Part shown: positions 6,971-13,224 of the stretch, one piece after another | Position numbering within the stretch: the first letter of the stretch is position 1 | Layout: every line of letters begins with the position of its first letter | IMG/VR virus record: IMGVR_UViG_3300044949_001749 | Location: 1 to 31,381 of that record | Reading direction: 5' to 3' (one strand) | From: a virus | DNA length: 31,381 nt | Notes under the pieces: generated by a model | What the model saw: only the letters and a program-made list of their open reading frames with translations | Told to the model about the DNA's origin: nothing | The model's database searches: none | Program-made: the position numbers and the translations under genes

Positions 6971-8586
6971 GAGCAAGAGAATTCACTGAACCACAGGCTG
7001 CTGGCTGCGTCCTTAAAGCTGCTGATACTGGACGCTGGTGTCTGCAGAAGCGCAGTGACTCAGTGAGCGATCCTGGCGTATGGTCAACCTGGGGCGGTGG
7101 TCGTGAATCTGGAGAAACACTGGAACAAACAGTTCGCAGAGAGCTAGCAGAAGAAGGCGGCTACACAGGCCCACTCCGGCTAGAGCCCTTGATGATGAAT
7201 CAACGCTATGCCACATACATTGGACATGTGCCACACGAATTTGAGCCCCAGATCAACAACGAAGTCAAAGACTGGTGCTGGGTTGAACCCAATGATTTGC
7301 CTAGCCCATTGCACCCTGGTCTCAAATCAGCTTTACGCAAACTCACTGTGACGGAAAGCAAATTAACAGAATCTGCTATATTCTTGAACCCCAATACAGT
7401 TATAGTGGGACAAGCACATGGTCAGCCACTTGACTTATCTCCTGAAACACTGAAAAAAGTTCAAGCCATTGCAGCCAAACATGGTGCGTGGTATGAAGGC
7501 AACGGTGCAGATGTTGCTCGCACACAGGGACAAATCAATAGATATGTAGGAAGTTGGGATGACGAAGTTGCTAAAACTGCCAGTCCCAACGATCCAAAAT
7601 GGTTATATGTTTTATTTGCAAATGTAGATGAAAATAACAGAGTCAACCGAGTTGGTGTCAATCCCAAAGACACAATATTCAACCAATTGTTGGCGAATGC
7701 CAAAGATAATTCATTTCAGAACATAGGATTTACCTCTCAGGCACTGCAACAATTTCTATCGATGGCCAGTCAGGGCAAGTATGATTTTGTAAAAATGAGT
7801 CAACAACCGGCTACCCAAGAAAATCTTACTCGCTTCCTAAAAACTGGAGAAGCCTTGATGTGGCCAAGTAATTGGGAACAATATCCCAATCGTGCTGGCA
7901 AGATAGCCAAAGCAGCCACGGTTGATGTAAGAGACCGATATCTTGCCACACGAAAAGCCGGGGTTTATGTTACCGGTAGCGGACATTTAAAGGCAGTTCA
8001 AAATATTACAGGTCAGCAAGGTGTGGCAGAAAACTTTGCTGACGACCAAAGTAAAAAAATTACTTTTAACACACAAAAAGGCAAGAATAAATTTGCCACC
8101 ACAATGATGGTCAACAATGCACCAGTTGGTGTATATCAATACAATGCCGATACCGGACGCAGCATTGCTGAAATCTATCCAGAATACAAAGGTCAAGGTC
8201 TGGGCAAATTACTGGTATTGAATGCAATTTATACCGCTGCAAAATTAGGCCTAGACTTTGTGGAAGATGAATCGCGCACAGCAGAATATGACAACGTATT
8301 GGATAGTCTAAGCAGCAACGGTTACATTGTAAGCGACGACGGGTATTTGTATGTTACCAGCCAAGGTGAACAATATCTAAAACAATCATTGAAGCAGGGT
8401 GTGACAGAAAATTTTGCTGATGGTAAAAATCCAGGCCGCAAAGGATTAAGTCGCAGAGTTGGCATTCCTAAAAAAGCATCGTTGACTCAATTACAAAAAA
8501 TTGCTAGTTCAAGCACCGGGGAAAGACGTAGAATGGCCCAATGGCAGCTAAACATGCGTAGAGGCAAAGCAAGGAAAAACAAATGA
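6967..8586 (+). CDS. Modular Nudix hydrolase and GNAT acetyltransferase fusion with capsid-type leader
   Basis: A 539-residue protein with leader MRAREFTE (1-8). Residues 10-125 are a Nudix hydrolase, with a box that fits GX5EX7REUXEEXGU exactly (G44, E50, R58-E59, E62-E63, G65). VTE (128-130) and LTE followed by SA (133-137) mark a possible cut. Residues 136-350 are an unknown domain. GVAE (352-355) begins the first of two near-identical NFAD repeats. Residues 365-475 look like a GNAT acetyltransferase (EIYPEYKGQGLGKLL, 402-416, with the acetyl-CoA loop). The second repeat GVTENFAD (478-485) opens a very basic 55-residue tail (GRKGLSRRVGIPKK to RRGKARKNK) suited to DNA binding. The layout suggests leader, Nudix, unknown, GNAT and a DNA-binding peptide joined by protease sites. 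Overlaps with both neighbours are ATGA. Confidence 0.85.
   Translation: MRAREFTEPQAAGCVLKAADTGRWCLQKRSDSVSDPGVWSTWGGGRESGETLEQTVRRELAEEGGYTGPLRLEPLMMNQRYATYIGHVPHEFEPQINNEVKDWCWVEPNDLPSPLHPGLKSALRKLTVTESKLTESAIFLNPNTVIVGQAHGQPLDLSPETLKKVQAIAAKHGAWYEGNGADVARTQGQINRYVGSWDDEVAKTASPNDPKWLYVLFANVDENNRVNRVGVNPKDTIFNQLLANAKDNSFQNIGFTSQALQQFLSMASQGKYDFVKMSQQPATQENLTRFLKTGEALMWPSNWEQYPNRAGKIAKAATVDVRDRYLATRKAGVYVTGSGHLKAVQNITGQQGVAENFADDQSKKITFNTQKGKNKFATTMMVNNAPVGVYQYNADTGRSIAEIYPEYKGQGLGKLLVLNAIYTAAKLGLDFVEDESRTAEYDNVLDSLSSNGYIVSDDGYLYVTSQGEQYLKQSLKQGVTENFADGKNPGRKGLSRRVGIPKKASLTQLQKIASSSTGERRRMAQWQLNMRRGKARKNK
8017..8046 (+). repeat. First copy of QGV(A/T)ENFAD linker repeat
   Basis: This encodes QGVAENFADD (residues 351-360) between the unknown domain and the GNAT domain. 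The second copy at 8395-8424 encodes QGVTENFADG. Both contain a V-x-E site followed by Asn and sit at module borders, so the repeat looks like a reused protease linker. Confidence 0.6.
8395..8424 (+). repeat. Second copy of QGV(A/T)ENFAD linker repeat
   Basis: This encodes QGVTENFADG (residues 477-486) between the GNAT domain and the basic C-terminal tail. The DNA differs from the first copy at several third positions while the peptide is kept, which suggests selection on the protein. Confidence 0.6.
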
Positions 8587-8987
8587 GAAACTTTATCAAC
8601 TTAATTGAAGCTATGGAAAAGGGCTGCCCACCAGCCACACAAAGCATCGATCTCAACCTAATGAATCGTCAAAAAGCCATTGACGACTATCACTACGGTC
8701 CACTCAATCCCAACGAGCCCAACGATGAATACTGGGCAGAACTTGCGGACCGATGGAACACCGACGACATAGAATCTGTCAAACAAAATCGCTGCGGCAA
8801 TTGTGCTGCTTTTGACATCAGCGATGAAATGCAGGATTGCATAGCCAAAGGCATTGGTTCTGAACCTGGATCAGATCCACACGATACCATTGATGCCGGC
8901 GAACTAGGTTATTGCAAGTTTTTAAAATTCAAATGCGCAGCCAAACGCACCTGTGATGCCTGGGTCGAAGGTGGGCCCGTGACATGA
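8583..8987 (+). CDS. Cys-rich putative metal or Fe-S protein with capsid-type leader
   Basis: A 134-residue protein with leader MRNFINLIEA (likely cut after E9). It has seven cysteines: C15, C71, C74, C86, C111, C118 and C124. The pattern CGNCAAF ... GYCKFLKFKC ... CDAW is reminiscent of high-potential iron-sulfur proteins (CxxC, then two Cys, the last near Trp) or of a treble-clef zinc site. The spacing is not a textbook match, so the metal is open. Residues 30-70 are acidic and Asn/Pro-rich. ATGA overlaps join it to the Nudix/GNAT gene upstream and to the 64-aa gene downstream. Confidence 0.7.
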   Translation: MRNFINLIEAMEKGCPPATQSIDLNLMNRQKAIDDYHYGPLNPNEPNDEYWAELADRWNTDDIESVKQNRCGNCAAFDISDEMQDCIAKGIGSEPGSDPHDTIDAGELGYCKFLKFKCAAKRTCDAWVEGGPVT

Positions 8988-9178
8988 AAACTCGTGAAGT
9001 TGTGCCCAAACAAAAAAGTCTGTTATGGACAGCACCTGTGAGAATACAGCATCCCAACTATGTGGGACGCATTGATGTCACTGTGACTGCTGCCACAGCC
9101 AACCAAGCACGACAGCTAATGAAAGCACAATACGGGGTCGAAGATTGGCATATTGGCAGCATACGACAAGTCAAATAA
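8984..9178 (+). CDS. Small single-domain protein, function unknown
   Basis: A 64-residue protein that starts MKTREVVPK, similar in tone to the neighbouring leaders but without a final Glu. The rest is one small beta-alpha-beta-like unit: GRIDVTVTAATANQARQLM followed by a VEDWHIGSIRQV strand. The DVTVTAATANQA stretch resembles SINVVANNAEEA near the end of the 1516-aa product (about residue 1382), so this may be a free-standing copy of that module. It is the last gene of the ATGA-linked run that starts at 6431. Confidence 0.6.
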   Translation: MKTREVVPKQKSLLWTAPVRIQHPNYVGRIDVTVTAATANQARQLMKAQYGVEDWHIGSIRQVK

Positions 9179-9181
9179 ATA
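9174..9181 (+). promoter_or_regulatory. Candidate T4-type late promoter (AATAAATA)
   Basis: AATAAATA, 7 of 8 to the T4 late core, overlaps the stop of the 64-aa gene and ends 7 bases before the ATG at 9189. Transcription from here would start almost at the start codon, giving a leaderless or very short-leader RNA. That weakens the call unless a later start is used. Confidence 0.3.
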
Positions 9182-9188
9182 AAAGATC

Positions 9189-11381
9189 ATGAAAGCAAGA
9201 GATCTTTTATCTGCAGATTCCCGTGTAACTGAACAAATTCAAGACGACAAAAGTCGTTACGAGCAGGCTGCTCGCGACGTTGTTAAAGGTGCAGACCCCG
9301 ATCATATTGCCAGAGTCAGACAACTGGATCCCGAACTATTGAGAAAATATGTGGGCTATGCCTGGGACCGAGTAAATTCAGGTGAATACAAATTAAACCG
9401 CCCCAATCTAGAAGAAGACCTGCGCAAGTGGTTCAAAGAAAAATGGGTGCGATTTGGTCCCGACGGCAAAATTCGCGGTGATTGTGCTCGCGGTGATGAC
9501 TCAGAAGGCAAGCCCAAATGCCTGCCGCAATCAAAAGCACACAGTCTGGGCAAAAAAGGTCGTGCAAGTGCTGCTGCCAGAAAGCGCAGAGAAGACCCCA
9601 ATCCCCAACGCAAAGGAAAGGCCATCAACGTGGCAACTAAAAAGAAAACCAACGAAGCCAGCCAAGTCAATCTAAGCACTGCACAGTCGCTGGGTCGCGA
9701 CTTACACGACGCTGTGCTAGAATTAAATGAGCTTGTAAAATCAGGCAAAAAAGTTGTTGAGCTTGTTCAACTGCGTCGAGAAATACTGGATCTATATCAG
9801 CAACTGCAAAGCCTGGGCTACGATTATGATCCCAGAACCAGTGGTCATATTGCACCATTGACCATAGACAATCAGCCCACCAGAAAATTAAAAGGCGATC
9901 AAGACACTGTGACAGAAAATCAGTGCCCCAAGTGCGGCGGCACTGCTTTTAGTGACATGATGTTGGCCGAAAAGAAAGATGCCTGCTACAACAAAGTTCG
10001 TAGTCGTTACAAAGTATGGCCCTCGGCTTATGCATCAGGTGCACTAGTTCAGTGCCGTAAAAAGGGCGCTGCCAACTGGGGCAACAAGAGCAAAAACGAA
10101 AACGCAATCAACGAGTTTTCTCCTGCAGGCAGCGGCACCCCTCCGCGTGGTCCCCGGACTCCCGGTCGCGATCCCTGGGGCGGCAACGACAGCGGAGAGG
10201 ATCCTTATGGCCGTCCTGAGCCAAAGCACTATGGTCGTAGTATAGACTACTTTGGTCGTTTTGAAGCAGATCATTTTGACGACGAAGTGTTTGATAAAAA
10301 CACCGGCGTGTTCCGAGGTTACTGGGACGATGAAGAAGGTCGAGTTCAGATTGCTTACTTTAAGTTTGACAATCCTGCTGCCACCGGCAGCGATGACCCT
10401 GGCATGGGCTGGTATTATGAACCACAGAATGAAAGTGTAGCGGCGGGCCAGCTAGACGAAAAGTGCTGGGACAGTCACCGTCAAGTGGGAATGAAAAACA
10501 AAGGTGGTAGAATGGTGCCCAACTGTGTGCCCAAAGAAAGTGTTGAAGAAGCAATGGACTTAAACGCTCTGCGTGACGTAGCAAAAAATATGAAACCCAG
10601 TGATGCATTGCCAACAAAAACATCTGGCCATGGCCAGCCCGATCCCAACAAGAAACAACCAAAGAAGGGTGCGTTAGACCTAGCCACACTTAGAGCCGCG
10701 GCAAAAACTGCGAAACCTGCCAGTGATGTAGCAGAAGCCACTGGTGATCAAAAGTTCGATGCAATGATGAGCAAAGTCACAGGCACAGAACACGCTGATC
10801 AGTTGATTAAAAAATTGGGTCAGCTGGGCATCATGATTGTTAAAAATCCCAAGTTGTGGGCTAGATACAGCGATGCCATCGATCGCAACGACATCGACTG
10901 GATAATTTCGTTGATCCAGAATCAGTTGGGTGCAACCCGGGAAGAGATATATTATCTTGCTGATTTGTTTGGCGAAATCGGCGGAGGCCTGGGACGACTA
11001 ACAGATTTCGCCTGGGCTGTGAAAGAAGGCACCTGGATCAGAGATTTTCTTAAGCCCTGGGCAGCTTACAAGGCCAGTGTCAAAGAAAACATTGATCACA
11101 ACAATCCCTGGGGAGATCAGGGAAGATTTGCTGGTGATGTCAAGGTTGATGTGGGCAGAGTATCAATGAAACCATTGTCTGTTGGAGATATGGTCAAATA
11201 CTTTGACGAACTTGCACGAGTCGACGCTCTATCTACAGACAAAAAAGTTGCTAGAATAACCTTGAAGAATAGACCCATAACTAAAAATGTAAAAGCGTCT
11301 GACTTGACAAAGATCGGGCAAGGCATAGCAGAAGCAACCAAGTCTGCTATTTTCATTGGAATCGCCAAGAGTCGACGCTGA
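9189..11381 (+). CDS. Modular virion-type polyprotein with basic, Cys and Gly-rich modules
   Basis: A 730-residue chain with leader-like MKARDLL and a first candidate cut at RVTE (12-15). Modules are split by xxE sites: TNE 154-156, VTE 241-243, INE 307-309, LDE 422-424, VEE 452-454, VAE 514-516 and IAE 713-715, often followed by Ala. Module 1 (about 78-150) is basic with WVRFGPDGKIRGDCARG and AAARKRREDPNPQRKGK. Module 2 (157-243) is helical. Module 3 (244-309) has CPKCGG, C266 and C289, plus SRYKVWPSAYASGA. Module 4 (310-424) is Gly/Pro/Asp-rich. Module 5 is short (CWDSHRQVGMKNKGG ... PNCVPKE). Module 6 has two related segments (DLNALRDVAKNMKPSDA; DLATLRAAAKTAKPASD). Module 7 (517-730) is helical then beta-rich. 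Modules like 1, 3 and 5 occur in T4-like marine phage proteins, as I recall. No enzyme active site is evident. Confidence 0.8.
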   Translation: MKARDLLSADSRVTEQIQDDKSRYEQAARDVVKGADPDHIARVRQLDPELLRKYVGYAWDRVNSGEYKLNRPNLEEDLRKWFKEKWVRFGPDGKIRGDCARGDDSEGKPKCLPQSKAHSLGKKGRASAAARKRREDPNPQRKGKAINVATKKKTNEASQVNLSTAQSLGRDLHDAVLELNELVKSGKKVVELVQLRREILDLYQQLQSLGYDYDPRTSGHIAPLTIDNQPTRKLKGDQDTVTENQCPKCGGTAFSDMMLAEKKDACYNKVRSRYKVWPSAYASGALVQCRKKGAANWGNKSKNENAINEFSPAGSGTPPRGPRTPGRDPWGGNDSGEDPYGRPEPKHYGRSIDYFGRFEADHFDDEVFDKNTGVFRGYWDDEEGRVQIAYFKFDNPAATGSDDPGMGWYYEPQNESVAAGQLDEKCWDSHRQVGMKNKGGRMVPNCVPKESVEEAMDLNALRDVAKNMKPSDALPTKTSGHGQPDPNKKQPKKGALDLATLRAAAKTAKPASDVAEATGDQKFDAMMSKVTGTEHADQLIKKLGQLGIMIVKNPKLWARYSDAIDRNDIDWIISLIQNQLGATREEIYYLADLFGEIGGGLGRLTDFAWAVKEGTWIRDFLKPWAAYKASVKENIDHNNPWGDQGRFAGDVKVDVGRVSMKPLSVGDMVKYFDELARVDALSTDKKVARITLKNRPITKNVKASDLTKIGQGIAEATKSAIFIGIAKSRR

Positions 11382-11419
11382 TTCTTCAAGGTTCAAACCT
11401 CTGCCGGGCAAGGAATATA

Positions 11420-11427
11420 ACTAAATA
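11420..11427 (+). promoter_or_regulatory. Candidate late promoter (ACTAAATA)
   Basis: ACTAAATA lies in the 51-base spacer between the 730-aa polyprotein gene and the ATG at 11433. The CTAAATA form recurs in spacers at 15871 and 21185 of this window and resembles the late-promoter variant of marine T4-like phages. It ends only 5 bases before the ATG. Confidence 0.35.
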
Positions 11428-11432
11428 TATTC

Positions 11433-11726
11433 ATGACACGGCATTTTGTTAAAGTGTTGTTTGATGTGCATTGCGAGTGGCAAGGTCCAGCACCTTACTA
11501 TCGTGTGTATGTCAACGACGAACTGTTCACAGAACGCACATATAATTTTACGGATTGCTATTTGCAAGAAATGCTGCAGATAGAAGCACCCGAGGGCAAC
11601 TACAAAATACATTGTGAAATTGTTCCCCCGGCGTTTGCTCATCTACGAGTAGAAAACATGCATGTAGATTTGGGGCCTGGATCAATCAAGGGCAATACAC
11701 TAAGGATTCGAAATGAGATGGCGTGA
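11433..11726 (+). CDS. Small beta-rich protein, function unknown
   Basis: A 97-residue protein dominated by predicted beta strands (HFVKVLFDVHCEW; YYRVYVNDELFTERTY; NYKIHCEIVPPAF; LRVENMHVDLGPGSI), consistent with a small beta-sandwich. It has no leader and no membrane segment. I recall similar short proteins in T4-like marine phages but cannot name one. A binding or minor structural role is an inference from the fold and position. It overlaps the next gene by 14 bases. Confidence 0.65.
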   Translation: MTRHFVKVLFDVHCEWQGPAPYYRVYVNDELFTERTYNFTDCYLQEMLQIEAPEGNYKIHCEIVPPAFAHLRVENMHVDLGPGSIKGNTLRIRNEMA

Positions 11727-11928
11727 AATAGTAGAATCAGCATCAGTGGGTGCTACTTGTGCAGGTGGCATGGCTGTGGCAGAACAGCCCATGGGCATGA
11801 TCTCAAGAAATGGCACAAACATGCTGTCAGGTAAATATACAACAGATCCTACGCCTAACACGCCCCGGGAAATAAAAAGGTTTAAACAAAATGCTCGCGG
11901 ACAATTTAAAAACTCTATTAGCAACTGA
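11713..11928 (+). CDS. Short protein with capsid-targeting-like leader
   Basis: A 71-residue protein starting MRWREIVESASVGATCAG, with a likely cut after E8 before Ser-Ala-Ser. The rest is low-complexity Gly/Ala/Ser then basic (REIKRFKQNARGQFK). Such a short leader plus a basic tail is what a packaged internal peptide would look like, but no activity is evident. The start lies 14 bases inside the previous gene and the end 38 bases inside the Dps-like gene, so both overlaps are longer than the usual ATGA here. The leader argues that the frame is real. Confidence 0.6.
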   Translation: MRWREIVESASVGATCAGGMAVAEQPMGMISRNGTNMLSGKYTTDPTPNTPREIKRFKQNARGQFKNSISN

Positions 11929-12334
11929 ATATGCTTTTGTGATCAAAGCACAGTTTTTTCACTGGAACGTGGAAGGTCCAGATTTTGCTCAGTTGCATGA
12001 ATTTTTTGGTGACTTATACAACGAAGTCTACGACAACTCCATTGACCGCACAGCTGAATATATTCGCACACTGGATGATTACGCTCCTGGTAGTTTTGAA
12101 CGTTTTATGGAATTGTCACGTCTTTCAGGACAGACCAAAGTTCCACGTGCACGACTCATGATTGAAGAACTCCTGATCGACAATGGTCAAATGATAGAAT
12201 TATTGAACGAGTGCTTTGCTGCTGCTGAAGCAGAAAACCAACAAGGCATTGCTAACTTTGTTGCCGAACGCATCGATGCCCACGGCAAGCACGGCTGGAT
12301 GTTGAGAAGTTTCTTGAAGGATCAGAGAGCATAA
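11891..12334 (+). CDS. Dps-like ferritin-fold protein
   Basis: A 147-residue all-helical protein with the Dps signature FFHWNVEGPDFAQLHEFF. Dps proteins form 12-subunit shells that oxidise and store iron and protect DNA from peroxide. Ferroxidase ligands are partly matched: H24 and H36 have the family spacing of 12, and D52 and E56 follow. However, the Asp normally four residues after the second His is Gly40 with Asp41 next, and D52/E56 lie one residue later than in Listeria and E. coli Dps. The ferroxidase site may therefore be shifted or weak. There is no long basic N-terminal tail, so DNA binding is not obvious. It sits amid leader-bearing virion-type genes but has no such leader. It might protect phage DNA or handle host iron, which is inference. 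Confidence 0.85.
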   Translation: MLADNLKTLLATEYAFVIKAQFFHWNVEGPDFAQLHEFFGDLYNEVYDNSIDRTAEYIRTLDDYAPGSFERFMELSRLSGQTKVPRARLMIEELLIDNGQMIELLNECFAAAEAENQQGIANFVAERIDAHGKHGWMLRSFLKDQRA

Positions 12335-12336
12335 TC

Positions 12337-13209
12337 ATGAATGACAGCATGCACGACATTGTAAAGCGACTAGCTGTGCTAGAAGGACGCATTACTCCCA
12401 CCTATCCATCCGGCAGCATGAACCCACAGCAAAAGTCTGTGCATCAGTTGCCAGCATTGTTCAAGCCAGGCAAGGGTGGTCCTATCTTGGGTGGTGATCC
12501 CGACAAGAAAGCAGTGACCAAGGGTTATTTTGTGGGCGCTGAATCAGACGAACATCAGGAAGAAGAACCGATCAAAGAAGCAGTGGCCACAGAAGAAAAA
12601 TTACTGGACAAAGTCAAAAAGAGTTTTATTGATTATTTAGATTCTGTAGAAGATGCTGTGGCCAAGAAAAAAGATCAAGACATTGGCAATCGTGCAGCAG
12701 ACAAAGGCATCAGCAAAAAAGCCAAGGACCAGGGCATTGTTGCTAAGAACACAGAAGTTGATGAAGAGCAGTTGGACGAATTTTTGCCCGCACTGGGTGC
12801 TGCTGTGGGTCGAGCATTGGTGGGTGCCGAAGCAGGAGCCCTGACTCGAGGCGCTGCGGGCTTAGCCGGGCAGGCATTGGGCACTGCTGTTCAAAACAAA
12901 TTGTCCAACAACGACGAAGTCAACGAAGATCCCACACAGTCCGAACCCCCACCCGATACCGCAGTGGCGCCAATACAAGAACCAACTTATGCAGCACAAT
13001 CATCGGCACCGGTAAAGACTGTTGCTCTAGAAGATGGTCGTATTTGTGAAATACACGGCAACGAACACACCGGATTTGAAATTCGTCACGGCAACCGACG
13101 TTTGCCCAGTAGATTTAAAAATTTAGATCATGCAGTTATGGCCACGGAAATGTGGCAAGCACGACAGCGCTCACAAAGAGAGTCTGCAGATTATATTGAC
13201 GAAGCATAA
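12337..13209 (+). CDS. Putative internal virion protein with Gly/Ala-rich hydrophobic stretch
   Basis: A 290-residue protein. The N-terminus MNDSMHDIVKRLAVLEGRI is a short amphipathic helix followed by a Pro/Gly-rich region (PQQKSVHQLPALFKPGKGG), which I associate with T4-like marine phage structural proteins. Residues 78-148 are charged helix with candidate sites such as QLDE (145-148). Residues 149-185 form a Gly/Ala-rich hydrophobic stretch (LGAAVGRALVGAEAGAL and onward) that could be membrane-active. Residues 225-280 are a compact module (RICEIHGNEHTGFEIRHG ... AVMATEMW). The chain ends RESADYIDEA, close to the C-terminal motif of the first gene in the window. It starts 2 bases after the Dps-like gene. 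No enzymatic motif was seen. Confidence 0.7.
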   Translation: MNDSMHDIVKRLAVLEGRITPTYPSGSMNPQQKSVHQLPALFKPGKGGPILGGDPDKKAVTKGYFVGAESDEHQEEEPIKEAVATEEKLLDKVKKSFIDYLDSVEDAVAKKKDQDIGNRAADKGISKKAKDQGIVAKNTEVDEEQLDEFLPALGAAVGRALVGAEAGALTRGAAGLAGQALGTAVQNKLSNNDEVNEDPTQSEPPPDTAVAPIQEPTYAAQSSAPVKTVALEDGRICEIHGNEHTGFEIRHGNRRLPSRFKNLDHAVMATEMWQARQRSQRESADYIDEA

Positions 13210-13224
13210 GAAAGAAACCAAAAC

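Noticed and set aside
9356-9748. A 130-codon frame on the reverse strand
   Set aside because: It is antisense to the basic Arg/Lys-rich module of the 730-aa gene, which leaves the opposite strand open by codon bias; there is no ribosome site or recognisable motif.
11382-11432. tRNA-like string GGTTCAAACC after the 730-aa gene
   Set aside because: The flanks do not form T or acceptor stems; the bases only make a weak AGGTT/AACCT hairpin.
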